From positions 62,001 to 126,000 of the forward strand of contig NZ_JXRP01000018.1 of assembly GCF_000829435.1 (NCBI RefSeq): a stretch of DNA of 64,000 bases, read 5' to 3'. Both the position numbers and the translations under genes were made by a program. The stretch comes from Jeotgalibacillus soli. GTDB taxonomy: Bacteria > Bacillota > Bacilli > Bacillales > Jeotgalibacillaceae. Of this stretch, positions 1 to 9,356 are shown piece by piece. The notes below the pieces were generated by a model. That model saw only the letters and a program-made list of their open reading frames with translations. It was not told the DNA's origin and did no database searches. Positions within the stretch are counted from its first letter, which is position 1. The number at the start of each line of letters is the position of its first letter.

Positions 1-1
1 A

Positions 2-571
2 GAGCTATTCAGAGAACTTGATCGACCTGTAACCAATTTCGATGCCATTGCACATGCGTTATATCCGAAGGTGTTTAAAGAGTATACAAATACAGACAAA
101 CAATTTGGTGATGTTTCCGTATTAGATACTCCAACGTTTTTTTATGGCATGAAGCTGGGTGAAGAAATAGAGGTAGAGATCGAGACCGGAAAAACATTGA
201 TTTTGAAACTTATTTCGATTGGTGAACCAAGACTAGATGGAACAAGGGTCATTTATTTTGATTTAAATGGACAGCAGCGTGAGGTCGTAATTAAAGATGA
301 AAGCGTTAAATCGAGCATTTTAACAAAGAGAAAAGTAGATCCAAAGAATGAAGAAGAACTTGGTGCTACGATGCCTGGAACTGTTATTCAAGTAGTGGTG
401 AAAACAGGGGACGAAGTTCATCGAGGAGATCATTTGCTTATTACAGAAGCGATGAAAATGGAAACGACCGTTCAAGCACCGTTTGATGGTGTAATTGATG
501 AAATATTTGTGGAGAACGGAGAAGCATTAAGTCCTGGTGATTTATTAATTCGACTTAAAAAAAATACCTAA
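2..571 (+). CDS. pycA: Pyruvate carboxylase, C-terminal part (5' end outside window)
   Basis: The reading frame is open from base 2, so the gene starts upstream; 189 residues are visible. Pyruvate carboxylase makes oxaloacetate from pyruvate, bicarbonate and ATP in the cytoplasm to refill the TCA cycle. Seen here are the end of the carboxyltransferase/allosteric region and the C-terminal biotinyl domain, with the biotin-attachment motif EAMKMET (its lysine is the biotin site) and the usual Pro-Gly and Gly-Asp turns around it. The position directly before a reverse-strand ctaA matches the Bacillus order pycA-ctaA-ctaB. A shared terminator follows immediately. The identification rests on the biotinyl domain plus synteny, because the catalytic domains lie outside the window. 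Confidence 0.93.
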   Translation, partial: ELFRELDRPVTNFDAIAHALYPKVFKEYTNTDKQFGDVSVLDTPTFFYGMKLGEEIEVEIETGKTLILKLISIGEPRLDGTRVIYFDLNGQQREVVIKDESVKSSILTKRKVDPKNEEELGATMPGTVIQVVVKTGDEVHRGDHLLITEAMKMETTVQAPFDGVIDEIFVENGEALSPGDLLIRLKKNT

Positions 572-573
572 AA

Positions 574-608
574 AATGACTGGCAGCTAAAGCTGCCAGTC
601 ATTTTTTT
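574..608. terminator. Bidirectional terminator between pycA and ctaA
   Basis: A perfect 12-bp stem (575-586 with 591-602) has a TAAA loop, a T run on the + side and an A run on the - side, so it can end transcripts from both directions. The left arm begins just after the pycA stop. The right part lies within the last codons of ctaA. Confidence 0.9.
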
Positions 609-1518
609 TACTATTCGCTTTGCTTCTTGAAATAAGAAGGATAAAGTAGCTGAGTAATCCAAACAAAAGTGAAATGATTAATGCGTGAGATAATGCAAAA
701 ATAAGATTCAACCGTGTAATAACAACGAAAGCACCTGTTGTAACCTGGGCTAATACAAGTCCAAAAGCAATCATCCAGCCATAATAAATGACTTTTTGAT
801 GCTGGTAGTTACGGAATGCAATAATCGCAATGTAGGTAATCCAAACAAATATTAGTAATGCGGCCAGGCGATGCCCCATTTGAATCCATTGTGGAGTGTT
901 TAATGGCAATGACATCCACTGAGAATTTGTACAGAAAGGCCAATCAGCACAAGCAAGGTTTGAATCAGTGTGACGGACGAATGCTCCTGAATAGACAACG
1001 ATAAATATATATAGCATTATCCCGATGGTATGGAATCTCATCCTCGTATCAATAACAATCGAATTTGCATCAAATTTGCGGTCCACTTCAAAGATGAGAA
1101 GAGTTAGTAATAGGACTGAGGCAAATGATATTAAAGATATGCCAAAATGCAGAGCTAAAATGACATCAGATTGTCCCCATACGACAGCTCCTGCGCCAAT
1201 CAATGCTTGTACCATTAAAAAGACAAAAGCTAAAATTGCCAAGAATTTAGTTTCACGCTTATGGCCAACCGCTCTCCATGACCATACTGATAATAGTAAA
1301 ACTAAAATACCGGCAACTGCAGAAACTACACGGTGCGATAATTCCACGACTGTTTCAAATTCCAGATTTTCCGGGAGGAGTACACCGTGGCATAGCGGCC
1401 ATGATTGACCACAACCTGCTCCTGAATCCGTTTTGGTTACGAGCGCTCCGCCAAGCAACACGAATAACATGACCAGCGTAGTCAAAATGCCCAATATTTT
1501 TAATGCTTTTTGTTGCAA
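586..1518 (-). CDS. ctaA: Heme A synthase
   Basis: CtaA oxidises the C8 methyl group of heme O to the formyl group of heme A, the cofactor of the caa3 oxidase encoded next door. The protein is an integral membrane enzyme with about eight helices in two related halves. Conserved histidines sit in ELSHR, ALHFG, QMGHR and ALSHAL, and the cysteine pairs in GCGQSWPLC and ACADWPFC are also typical. I chose the TTG at 1518: AGAAGGTGA lies about 6 bases upstream, and the resulting 310 residues fit the family length. The longer open frame back to 1644 adds 42 poorly conserved residues. It is divergent from ctaB, as in B. subtilis. Confidence 0.93.
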   Translation of the reverse strand: MQQKALKILGILTTLVMLFVLLGGALVTKTDSGAGCGQSWPLCHGVLLPENLEFETVVELSHRVVSAVAGILVLLLSVWSWRAVGHKRETKFLAILAFVFLMVQALIGAGAVVWGQSDVILALHFGISLISFASVLLLTLLIFEVDRKFDANSIVIDTRMRFHTIGIMLYIFIVVYSGAFVRHTDSNLACADWPFCTNSQWMSLPLNTPQWIQMGHRLAALLIFVWITYIAIIAFRNYQHQKVIYYGWMIAFGLVLAQVTTGAFVVITRLNLIFALSHALIISLLFGLLSYFILLISRSKANSKKNDWQL

Positions 1519-1880
1519 GTTATTCACCTTCTTGTAGCTGATTTCGTGCAAAAGCACAATTGTTTTCAATTTCTTCAATATAAGTATCACTTTTATTATG
1601 GAATAGAAAAGGAGAGGATGGTACCTTTTTTTTCTCAGTGACACAATTTAGCCATTGATGAAGACATAGTTTTTTCACAAAAATAAATATTCTTTGTTCA
1701 CAACATTATTTCATTTATTACACAGGTGTTTATAAAATATGTGAAAAAATTGTTACATTTAGCTGCAGCTGTCTTGTTGGAAGTTGTCTGAATTTCATTT
1801 TAAATATAGAAATCACGTTCGCTATCCTTTATAGTAGATGTAGTCATGTGTATTAGCAAGTTTGGAGAGGAGGGGAAAGT
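1519..1880. promoter_or_regulatory. ctaA/ctaB divergent control region with TTCACA motifs
   Basis: This 362-base gap between divergent ctaA and ctaB holds no plausible gene. Three motifs resemble the half-sites of the redox response regulator ResD (TTTGTGAA type): TTCACAAA at 1675-1682, TTCACAAC at 1697-1704 and ATGTGAAA near 1739-1745. ResD control of ctaA/ctaB is known in B. subtilis; the site assignment here is inference. A possible -10 TATAGT (1830-1835) precedes ctaB, but I see no good -35. Confidence 0.45.
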
Positions 1881-2795
1881 GTGTCAAATAGTCGAGTTGT
1901 GGCGGCTGTAAAAGGGGCGGAATATCCAGAAACAACTGCTTGGAAAGATTTCCTTGCACTAATTAAAATTGGGATTGTTAATTCCAATTTGATTACCACA
2001 TTTACAGGATTGTGGCTGGCTTTATATTTTACCAATACCCATTTCCTCGTATCATTAGATACAATATTTCTAACGCTAGTTGGTTCATCATTGATTGTTG
2101 CGGGATCATGCAGCATTAACAACTACATAGACCGTGATATTGATCACCTGATGGAAAGAACAAAAACACGTCCAACTGTTACGGGACGCGTTCAAGCTTC
2201 CAAGGTGCTGTCTTTAGGATTAGTTTTAATTGCAATTGGTCAAATCATGCTATTTATGACAACAATTACAGCTGGGATTATTGGGTTAATTGGTGTTTTT
2301 AGCTATGTGGTTCTATACACCATGTGGTCAAAAAGAAAATATGTCAGCAATACGATTGTAGGCAGTATTTCAGGTGCAGTGCCTCCTTTAATTGGATGGG
2401 CAGCTGTTGATGGCGGCCTTGGTGCAATGCCTTTAGCGCTATTTTTAATTATGTTCGTATGGCAGCCGCCTCATTTTTATGCAATTGCGATGCGCAGAGT
2501 TGAAGAATACAGAGCAGCGGGTATTCCAATGCTGCCTGTCGTGAAAGGGTTTGCGGTTACTAAAAAGCATATGCTTATTTGGGTAATTGCTTTACTGCCG
2601 CTACCATTTTTACTGTCGTCACTTGGAACACCTTTTTTAGTTCTTGCCACCATTTTAAATATAGGTTGGTTAGCATTATCAATCTATGGGTACAAAATGA
2701 AGGACGATCTAAAATGGGCAACATTAATGTTTGTGTATTCATTGAACTATTTGACAATTCTTTTTGTCGGAATGGTTCTTATCACTTTCATTTAA
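1881..2795 (+). CDS. ctaB: Protoheme IX farnesyltransferase (heme O synthase)
   Basis: CtaB transfers a farnesyl group to heme B to give heme O, the substrate of CtaA. It is a UbiA-family membrane prenyltransferase of about eight or nine helices and 304 residues. Both aspartate-rich motifs are visible: [18 protein letters not shown] near residues 80-97, and the second around [16 protein letters not shown] near 205-220. The GTG start at 1881 follows a strong GAGAGGAGGGG site. ctaC follows 90 bases later on the same strand, so heme O synthesis is coupled to oxidase production. Confidence 0.95.
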   Translation: MSNSRVVAAVKGAEYPETTAWKDFLALIKIGIVNSNLITTFTGLWLALYFTNTHFLVSLDTIFLTLVGSSLIVAGSCSINNYIDRDIDHLMERTKTRPTVTGRVQASKVLSLGLVLIAIGQIMLFMTTITAGIIGLIGVFSYVVLYTMWSKRKYVSNTIVGSISGAVPPLIGWAAVDGGLGAMPLALFLIMFVWQPPHFYAIAMRRVEEYRAAGIPMLPVVKGFAVTKKHMLIWVIALLPLPFLLSSLGTPFLVLATILNIGWLALSIYGYKMKDDLKWATLMFVYSLNYLTILFVGMVLITFI

Positions 2796-2885
2796 GAAGA
2801 GGGAATTCTTTCTTATAGGAAATCCATATAGAACATTCTCCATTTTTAACAGAATATTTAAATGAAAGAGGGGTTTAATTAAGCT

Positions 2886-3989
2886 ATGAAAAATGGGCTA
2901 AAGAAATGGCGCCTTTTGCCGTTATTTACGGCGTTAGCGTTTATTTTGTCCGGCTGTGGAGAGCCGTTCCTATCTGCACTTCAACCGGCGGGTGAAGTGG
3001 CTCAGATGCAATATGATCTGATGCTCCTAAGTACGATTATTATGGTTGTGGTCATTATTGTTGTAATGATTATTTATGTGATCTCAATTGTAAAATTCCG
3101 CCGAGCAAAGGTTGGAGAAAATACGATTCCGAAACAGGTTGAAGGCAGTCATAAGTTAGAGATTATTTGGACTGTAGTTCCAATCATCTTAGTACTTATC
3201 TTAGCTGTTCCAACTGTTGCTGCTACGTTTATTCTCGCAGATCAGACAGAAATGGAAGCAGTTGATGAAGAAGGAAATCGAACGGCCCTTGTGGTAGATG
3301 TTCGAGCGAATCTTTATTGGTGGGAGTTCAATTATCCTGATTTAGGTATTGTGACTGCTCAGGACTTAGTTGTTCCTACTGATCAAAATGTATATTTTAA
3401 TGTTATTGCTTCGGATGTAAAGCACTCATTCTGGATTCCGGCAGTTGGAGGAAAGATTGATACGAACGTAGAAAATATGAACACGTTCTACCTTCATTTT
3501 GATGGTGAAAAAGCTCAAGAAGCAGACAACTTATTTTATGGTAAATGTGCTGAACTTTGCGGTCCATCCCATGCACTAATGGACTTTAAAGTACAAACGT
3601 TGTCTCCAGAAGATTTTGATAACTGGGTTACAGCGATGCAAGAAGCAGAAGCTGAGCCAGAACCACAAAATGACTTGGCTGCTCGAGGAGAAGAAGTATT
3701 CGGAGAGCAAGGATGTATCGGCTGTCACGCTGTTTCTCCGGCTCAAGGAGCTGGAATATCTCAAGGACCGAACCTTGCTACATTGGGTGAGCGTTCACGC
3801 GTTGCGGGAATCCTTGATTATAAAGGTGACGAAGAGCAACATGAGGCGTATATCAAAGAATGGATTCGTGACGCTGATCGTTTGAAGCCAGGTAATACAA
3901 TGGGCGGATATAACGAAGATGATCTTTCCGATGAAGATTTGGATGCGCTTACGGAATATTTAATGGGCTTGAAAGTTTACAGTGAATAA
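2886..3989 (+). CDS. ctaC: Cytochrome caa3 oxidase subunit II with fused cytochrome c domain
   Basis: Subunit II carries the CuA centre that takes electrons from cytochrome c and passes them to subunit I. It looks like a lipoprotein: a basic N-terminus, a hydrophobic stretch and lipobox LSGC with Cys24 as the lipidation site. Two membrane helices follow (about 43-70 and 91-117). The CuA ligand set is complete in a cupredoxin domain: His180, then Cys221, Cys225, His229 and Met232. The C-terminal domain has a heme c site CIGCH (277-281) and a likely axial Met339, which defines the caa3 type. Length is 367 residues. A GAAAGAGGGG ribosome site precedes the ATG. Confidence 0.96.
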   Translation: MKNGLKKWRLLPLFTALAFILSGCGEPFLSALQPAGEVAQMQYDLMLLSTIIMVVVIIVVMIIYVISIVKFRRAKVGENTIPKQVEGSHKLEIIWTVVPIILVLILAVPTVAATFILADQTEMEAVDEEGNRTALVVDVRANLYWWEFNYPDLGIVTAQDLVVPTDQNVYFNVIASDVKHSFWIPAVGGKIDTNVENMNTFYLHFDGEKAQEADNLFYGKCAELCGPSHALMDFKVQTLSPEDFDNWVTAMQEAEAEPEPQNDLAARGEEVFGEQGCIGCHAVSPAQGAGISQGPNLATLGERSRVAGILDYKGDEEQHEAYIKEWIRDADRLKPGNTMGGYNEDDLSDEDLDALTEYLMGLKVYSE

Positions 3990-4019
3990 AATGGAGATCG
4001 TCCAAGGGAGGTAGAACTA

Positions 4020-5912
4020 GTGAGTACCGTTGTACAAAAAAAGGGATTTTTCCCAGTCCTGTGGGATTACCTCACAACGGTCGACCATAAGAAGATAGCG
4101 ATACTCTATTTAATTTCCGGAGGTTTCTTCTTCTTGGTTGGCGGACTTGAAGCCATGGTGATTCGTATCCAATTGGCTGTTCCTGACAGCAATTTTGTCA
4201 GTGCAGGATTATACAATGAAATATTAACTATGCATGGTACTACCATGATTTTCCTGGCAGCCATGCCGCTGCTATTTGCATTTATGAACGCCGTAGTACC
4301 ACTTCAGATTGGAGCGCGTGACGTAGCATTCCCATTTCTGAATTCACTTGGTTTTTGGTTGTTTTTCTTTGGTGGTATATTTCTAAATCTTTCATGGTTT
4401 TTAGGAGGAGCACCAGATGCAGGATGGACATCTTATGCGTCATTATCGCTCGCTTCTGAAGGACATGGAATTGACTTTTACGTTTTAGGTCTTCAAATCT
4501 CAGGTGCAGGTACATTGATTGCAGGGATTAACTTCCTCGTGACCATTATTAATATGCGTGCACCAGGCATGACCTATATGCGTATGCCGTTATTTACATG
4601 GTCAACATTTGTGGCCTCAGCACTTATTCTTTTTGCATTCCCTCCTCTTACAGTGGGATTGTTTCTAATGTTGTTTGATCGTATGTTCGGAGCGAATTTC
4701 TTTGATCATACAATGGGTGGTAACACAATCATCTGGGAGCATCTATTCTGGATCTTTGGACACCCGGAAGTATACATTCTGATTCTTCCGGCATTTGGTA
4801 TTTTCTCTGAGATTTTTGCTACATTCTCTAGAAAACGTCTATTCGGTTATTCAGCAATGGTTTTCGCAACCGTGTTAATCGGTTTCCTGGGATTCATGGT
4901 TTGGGTTCACCATATGTTTACCGTTGGACTAGGTCCTACAGCGAATGCAATTTTTGCCGTAGCTACTATGGCCATTGCGGTTCCTACAGGAGTTAAAATC
5001 TTTAACTGGATGCTAACAATGTGGGGCGGAAGCATTAAATTTACCACACCAATGCTATATGCTGTTGCGTTTATTCCATCATTTGTTGCGGGTGGGGTAA
5101 CAGGCGTAATGCTTGCAGTAGCAGCTGCTGACTATCAGTATCATGATACGTATTTTGTAGTAGCTCACTTCCATTATGTGATTATTGGTGGGGTAGTGTT
5201 AGGACTATTAGCAGGAACACACTTCTATTGGCCGAAGATGTTTGGAACAATGTTGAATGAAACATTGGGTAAAGTCACATTCTGGTTATTCTTAATCGGT
5301 TTCCATCTTACTTTCTTTATTCAGCATTTCCTTGGTTTAATGGGGATGCCGCGCCGTATATGGAAATACCTTCCGAACCAGGGGCTTGAAGTTGGAAATG
5401 CGATTAGTACTGTTGGAGCTTTCTTTATGGCTGCAGGTGTTCTCGTATTGATTTACAATATTATTATTACTCAAGTACGAAATGAAAGAGTTGGAAATGA
5501 CCCTTGGGGAGATGGACGTACGCTTGAATGGGCGATTGCATCACCGCCGCCATTTTACAATTTTAAGCAGCTTCCTTTAGTACGTGGATTAGATCCATAT
5601 TGGATTGAAAAAATGGAAGGCAACGATCGAATGACGCCTGCAGAACCAATTGGTGATATTCACATGCCAAACAATTCATTCATTCCATTCGTGATGTCAC
5701 TTGGATTGTTCATTGCAGCATTTGGTGCTATGTATCAAGTTGACTGGCGTGCATCTGATGGAGCAGAGTATGGATGGGCTATTCCTGTTCTTGTAATCGG
5801 TATGTTAATTACGATCGGCTCTATGGCTGTTCGTTCACTCAAAGATGATCATGGTTATCACGTTCATAAAGAAGATCTTGAAAAAGACGATGAAGAAGGG
5901 GGTAGACTATAA
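4020..5912 (+). CDS. ctaD: Cytochrome caa3 oxidase subunit I
   Basis: This is the catalytic subunit, reducing oxygen to water at the heme a3-CuB site and pumping protons. It has 630 residues and at least 12 membrane helices. Metal ligands visible are His72 (heme a), His248 with Tyr252 in HPEVY (the cross-linked CuB ligand pair), His297-His298 (CuB), and His383/His385 in VAHFHYV (hemes a3 and a). The start is GTG at 4020 after AAGGGAGGTAGAA. The stop overlaps the ctaE start by one base (TAATG), indicating translational coupling. Confidence 0.97.
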   Translation: MSTVVQKKGFFPVLWDYLTTVDHKKIAILYLISGGFFFLVGGLEAMVIRIQLAVPDSNFVSAGLYNEILTMHGTTMIFLAAMPLLFAFMNAVVPLQIGARDVAFPFLNSLGFWLFFFGGIFLNLSWFLGGAPDAGWTSYASLSLASEGHGIDFYVLGLQISGAGTLIAGINFLVTIINMRAPGMTYMRMPLFTWSTFVASALILFAFPPLTVGLFLMLFDRMFGANFFDHTMGGNTIIWEHLFWIFGHPEVYILILPAFGIFSEIFATFSRKRLFGYSAMVFATVLIGFLGFMVWVHHMFTVGLGPTANAIFAVATMAIAVPTGVKIFNWMLTMWGGSIKFTTPMLYAVAFIPSFVAGGVTGVMLAVAAADYQYHDTYFVVAHFHYVIIGGVVLGLLAGTHFYWPKMFGTMLNETLGKVTFWLFLIGFHLTFFIQHFLGLMGMPRRIWKYLPNQGLEVGNAISTVGAFFMAAGVLVLIYNIIITQVRNERVGNDPWGDGRTLEWAIASPPPFYNFKQLPLVRGLDPYWIEKMEGNDRMTPAEPIGDIHMPNNSFIPFVMSLGLFIAAFGAMYQVDWRASDGAEYGWAIPVLVIGMLITIGSMAVRSLKDDHGYHVHKEDLEKDDEEGGRL

Positions 5913-6541
5913 TGGATATGGAACAAAAATTCACATCCAAGACATGGCCGGAATCTCCGGAAAAAACTACCCTCGAAGGTAAAAATAAGTTCTTAGGTTT
6001 CTGGCTTTTCCTTGGTGGAGAAACAGTTCTCTTTGCATCACTGTTCGCTACATATTTAGCGCTGAAGGATCGAGTTCCTGATAACTCTCATGCTCTTGCG
6101 CAAGATATGTTTGAACTGCCGCTTGTATTCATTATGACGATGTTGCTTTTGACGTCTTCGTTAACAAGTGTGTACGCCATGTATCACATGAAAAACTACA
6201 ATTTCAAAAAAATGCAAACATGGTTACTAATTACGGTAGGCCTTGGTCTTGCATTTTTAGGATTTGAAATTTATGAGTTTAATCATTATGTACATGCATT
6301 TGATCACACGTTTACGAGCAGTGCTTTTGGATCGGGATTCTATACGCTTGTTGGATTCCACGGAGCACACGTTGTAATCGGACTTGGATGGTTTATACTT
6401 CTATTGATTCGTAACTCTAGACGTGGACTTAACCTTTACAATGCACCAAAGTTCTTTGTAGCTTCTCTATACTGGCACTTTATTGACGTTGTTTGGGTAT
6501 TCATTTTCACGGTTGTATACTTAATGGGAATGGTGGGATAA
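5912..6541 (+). CDS. ctaE: Cytochrome caa3 oxidase subunit III
   Basis: Subunit III is a membrane protein of five helices that stabilises the oxidase core. This 209-residue protein shows family motifs: FLGFWLFLGGE near the N-terminus, FLGFEIYEF in the middle and GFHGAHVVIGL and YWHFIDVVW toward the C-terminus. The ATG overlaps the last base of ctaD. AGAAGGGGGT within the end of ctaD provides the ribosome site. ctaF begins 4 bases after its stop. Confidence 0.95.
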   Translation: MDMEQKFTSKTWPESPEKTTLEGKNKFLGFWLFLGGETVLFASLFATYLALKDRVPDNSHALAQDMFELPLVFIMTMLLLTSSLTSVYAMYHMKNYNFKKMQTWLLITVGLGLAFLGFEIYEFNHYVHAFDHTFTSSAFGSGFYTLVGFHGAHVVIGLGWFILLLIRNSRRGLNLYNAPKFFVASLYWHFIDVVWVFIFTVVYLMGMVG

Positions 6542-6545
6542 ACTG

Positions 6546-6881
6546 ATGGCGACTACTACAGGATCTACTTCAGCGAACCCGAAAGTGAACTATAAGTACA
6601 GACGTAATAAAGCAAGACAAGAAATGCGTGCACACGTTACTTCGTTTGCAATGATGATTTTCTTGACGCTTATTGCTTTTATTATGGTTATGTCAGGATT
6701 TGACAAGTATTATGTGTTTCCTGTCTTATTGCTTTTAGCGGGAATACAAGTCGTGCTTCAGCTTTATTACTTCATGCACATGAGTCATAAGGGGCATGGA
6801 GCAGTTGCTTTATTCCTATACTCTGGTGCACTAGTTGCTTTAATTGTTATCATTACCTTCATGACAATTGTTTGGTGGTAA
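6546..6881 (+). CDS. ctaF: Cytochrome caa3 oxidase subunit IV
   Basis: This small subunit IV (111 residues) of the bacterial caa3 oxidase has three membrane helices, at about 36-55, 57-77 and 85-110, and the YYFMHMSHKGH motif typical of the CtaF/COX4-like family. It is the last gene of ctaBCDEF: it starts 4 bases after ctaE and is followed by a strong terminator. Confidence 0.93.
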   Translation: MATTTGSTSANPKVNYKYRRNKARQEMRAHVTSFAMMIFLTLIAFIMVMSGFDKYYVFPVLLLLAGIQVVLQLYYFMHMSHKGHGAVALFLYSGALVALIVIITFMTIVWW

Positions 6882-6888
6882 TAAGTAA

Positions 6889-6918
6889 AAGAGTCAGCCT
6901 ATGGGCTGGCTCTTTTTT
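6889..6918 (+). terminator. Terminator after ctaF
   Basis: A 10-bp stem, AGAGTCAGCC (6890-6899) with GGCTGGCTCT (6904-6913), has a TATG loop and a run of T. It closes the ctaBCDEF transcript and separates it from ctaG, which has its own promoter. Confidence 0.9.
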
Positions 6919-6971
6919 AGATAAACGGCAATTTTTCGTTATGGAGTTCAATAGATTGTCATGAGGAGACA

Positions 6972-7000
6972 TTGAAGTCGTCTCTTTGCATGGCTATAAT
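6972..7000 (+). promoter_or_regulatory. Sigma-A type promoter for ctaG
   Basis: TTGAAG (6972-6977) and TATAAT (6995-7000) are separated by 17 bases. It lies between the ctaF terminator and ctaG. Confidence 0.7.
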
Positions 7001-7043
7001 ATAGGTAGATTAAAGTTGAAGGATATAGAAAAGGAGGTGCAAT

Positions 7044-7952
7044 ATGTCCATCGAGATCTTTGGATTTCGTGCGCTATGGAGTCCATATTTTTTAATTAGT
7101 ATGCTGATATTAACAGCGCTTTTTTTCTTGCTTGCGACTAAATGGAGACGTCGATTTAAAGAGAATGAACCTCTTACAAAAAGACAGGTGTTCCTTTTTA
7201 TAACAGCGATGGTATTAACATATGCCGTTAAGGGATCACCAATTGATTTACTTGGGCACATTCTGTTTTCAGTCCATATGATTCAAATGGCCATTTTCTA
7301 TCTGGTCATACCTGCTTTATTTATTGTAGCGATTCCTTCCTATATGTGGAGAGCATTGTTAAGGGTTCCGATTGTAAAACAGTTATTTCTATTTTTCACT
7401 AAGCCACTGATCGCTTTGATCGTATTTAATGGTATATTTTCTTTTTACCATATTCCTGCGATTTTTGACACGGTAAAGATCGATGTATACTTACATGCTG
7501 CTTACACCTCGTTGTTGTTTATTTTGGCAATTTTTATGTGGTGGCCAATAGTGAACCAATTAGGAGAGCAGTATCGTATTAGTGGTCTTAAAAAAGTCGG
7601 TTATATTTTTGGAGCTGGAATTCTTTTAACACCGGCTTGCGCATTAATTATATTTTCTGATACACCTATGTACGATACGTTCTATAATGGGGGAGCTTGG
7701 CTTAAAGCGATGGAGCTCTGTGTTCCTGCAAGTACACTTCAAAATTTGGCATCAATCGGATTAACTGGACCTGAGTTATTTACAAATATGCCGCCGCTTG
7801 AGGATCAGCAGGTGGGTGGCGTAGTGATGAAAGTGATTCAAGAGCTTGTATATGCATTTGTACTGGGTAAAGTATTTTTTGAATGGTACAATCGTGAGAG
7901 AGCTGAAGAGGAAGCATTAAATGCTTCATTATATGAGCCAAAGAACGTTTAA
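7044..7952 (+). CDS. ctaG: Cytochrome c oxidase assembly factor CtaG
   Basis: CtaG of the caa3 type is a membrane protein needed for active caa3 oxidase, probably by helping build the CuB centre. This 302-residue protein has about seven helices and family motifs DLLGHILFSVHMIQ, FYHIPAIFD and FSDTPMYDTFYNGG, rich in histidine and methionine as expected for copper handling. The start ATG follows AAAAGGAGGTGC. It has its own promoter just upstream and is followed 37 bases later by the DUF420 gene, probably co-transcribed. Confidence 0.93.
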   Translation: MSIEIFGFRALWSPYFLISMLILTALFFLLATKWRRRFKENEPLTKRQVFLFITAMVLTYAVKGSPIDLLGHILFSVHMIQMAIFYLVIPALFIVAIPSYMWRALLRVPIVKQLFLFFTKPLIALIVFNGIFSFYHIPAIFDTVKIDVYLHAAYTSLLFILAIFMWWPIVNQLGEQYRISGLKKVGYIFGAGILLTPACALIIFSDTPMYDTFYNGGAWLKAMELCVPASTLQNLASIGLTGPELFTNMPPLEDQQVGGVVMKVIQELVYAFVLGKVFFEWYNRERAEEEALNASLYEPKNV

Positions 7953-7989
7953 TCATGTGTAAAGAATTTGATGGAGAGAGGACAAATGA

Positions 7990-8451
7990 ATGACACTACC
8001 CTTATTACCTACGATAAGTACGTTTTTTATTGTTTTAAGTGCTGTATTGGTTGCTGTTGGTTGGATATTGGTCAAGCAGGGTAAGATTGAAGCCCATAAA
8101 AAAACGATGTTTGCAGCAGCCATTGCCGCATTAACTTTTTTTGTCTTCTATGTCAGCCGAACTATATTTATCGGTAATACCGCGTTTGGAGGACCTGAAG
8201 ATATCAAAATTTACTACACAGTATTTTTGATATTTCATATTATCCTAGCAACTTCAGGTGCCGTTTTTGGTTTGATTACGATTTGGCTGGGCTATAAGAA
8301 TAGAATTAAAAAGCATCGAAAAATCGGTCCAATTACATCTGTAATCTGGTTTTTTACCGCCACTACTGGAGTTATGGTTTACCTGCTCCTGTATGTTTTG
8401 TACAGCGGCGGAGAAACTACATCAGTCATCAAAGCAATTCTTGGATTATAA
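7990..8451 (+). CDS. DUF420 membrane protein (CtaM/YozB-like)
   Basis: A 153-residue integral membrane protein with about four or five helices. It belongs to the DUF420 family, known as YozB in B. subtilis and CtaM in Staphylococcus aureus, where it is needed for heme-copper oxidase function. Histidines in EAHKK, FLIFHI and KKHRKIG are possible metal or heme ligands (inference). Its place directly after ctaG, with no promoter between, supports a role in oxidase maturation. The ATG at 7990 follows GGAGAGAGG at suitable spacing. A long terminator hairpin ends the unit. Confidence 0.85.
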   Translation: MTLPLLPTISTFFIVLSAVLVAVGWILVKQGKIEAHKKTMFAAAIAALTFFVFYVSRTIFIGNTAFGGPEDIKIYYTVFLIFHIILATSGAVFGLITIWLGYKNRIKKHRKIGPITSVIWFFTATTGVMVYLLLYVLYSGGETTSVIKAILGL

Positions 8452-8496
8452 AAATAGCCCTATTCCTTGATAATAGAAGGAATAGGGCTATTTTTA
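8450..8496. terminator. Terminator after the DUF420 gene
   Basis: A perfect 19-bp stem (8450-8468 with 8477-8495) has an 8-base loop and A/T runs on both sides, so it could work in either direction. Its left arm includes the stop codon. Confidence 0.92.
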
Positions 8497-8741
8497 ATTC
8501 TCAATGTTAAAATTTGAAATTTACTTTAATGATCCGAGCCTCTTTCGCAGAATTGAAAATAATGAGTAAGAGAGGACATTCTTTTAGATGATTGTCACGA
8601 TTGATTTTATGTGGATTCATCATATAAATGGACAGAGCAATTAAGTATAGTAGTAAATAACAAAGATTAGGGAGATTTGATAAAGAGGTCTCGGTATTAG
8701 GAGAATTTGTGATACTTATGTGAAAATCCATAAATCGAATT
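8497..8741. other. Non-coding gap, nothing recognised
   Basis: About 245 AT-rich bases lie between two terminators. The only long frame is a reverse 74-codon one (8507-8731) with no ribosome binding site and no recognisable similarity. B. subtilis has ylbB near this position; I see no trace of a CBS-domain gene here. Confidence 0.5.
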
Positions 8742-8772
8742 AAAAAAGAGCCATTAGTTAAATGGCCCTTTT
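8742..8772 (-). terminator. Terminator of the YugN-like gene
   Basis: The stem AAAAGAGCCATT / AATGGCCCTTTT (8744-8755 with 8761-8772, one mismatch) has a 5-base loop. Read on the reverse strand it ends in a T run just after the stop of the YugN-like gene. Confidence 0.75.
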
Positions 8773-8776
8773 ATTA

Positions 8777-9139
8777 CTATTTTTCAGCAATAAGTGAAAG
8801 TTCTGCGTAGACTGCTGCAAGTGCCTTCTCACATGTTTGAACAAGATGCTCAGGAAATTCTTCGCCTTCTCCATATTCTATGCCGTGCGGGTAGTAATGC
8901 TTGCCAAGAAGCGGGGTTAGAAGCTTAATATCCGCATCGTGACCGCCAACATCGCCATCTTCAGTATAGCCAAAAATACGAAGATAGAAAGTGCCTTCAC
9001 GAATTTGGAATTTTCGATCGTATGTAACGCGTTCCCAGTCCCATTGACCGGCACGGATTAATCCATGTTCCTTCATAATTTCATCTAAGCGGTCTAATTC
9101 TACTACAAGTGTTTCAATGCCTGTATTTTCAAAGCGCAT
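8777..9139 (-). CDS. YugN-like family protein
   Basis: A 120-residue soluble protein of the YugN-like family, function unknown. Family signatures are MRFENTGIE at the start, GQWDWERVTYDRKF, FYLRIFGYTEDGDVG and TPLLGKHYYPHGIEYGEGE. It holds the ylbA position after ctaG and is probably the ylbA equivalent. The ATG at 9139 has a strong AGGAGGGA site upstream (complement of 9149-9156). It is monocistronic with its own terminator. No membrane segment or signal peptide is visible. Confidence 0.82.
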   Translation of the reverse strand: MRFENTGIETLVVELDRLDEIMKEHGLIRAGQWDWERVTYDRKFQIREGTFYLRIFGYTEDGDVGGHDADIKLLTPLLGKHYYPHGIEYGEGEEFPEHLVQTCEKALAAVYAELSLIAEK

Positions 9140-9356
9140 ATGAATAATTCCCTCCTATATGTCATTGGCTGATTGTTATTTCAATCTTCTCTAGCTTAAT
9201 AATAGTCGAAAAAAAGGGAACATGCAATTGTGTCTGAATGAATTCCGTATATTTGTGGCAAATCATTGAATGGGTCAAAAGTATGAACCATTCTATTCAG
9301 CTTAGATTTGGATGTGTATAATAAAAGGAGTAAGTTATTTGAGGGGAGGGGCATTA

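Noticed and set aside
1519-1644. Longer ctaA start giving 352 residues
   Set aside because: The extra 42 residues lie before the strong ribosome site and exceed the family length; TTG 1518 fits.
8507-8731. Reverse 74-codon open frame between two terminators
   Set aside because: No ribosome binding site before its ATG, low-complexity hydrophobic/AT-driven composition, no recognisable similarity.
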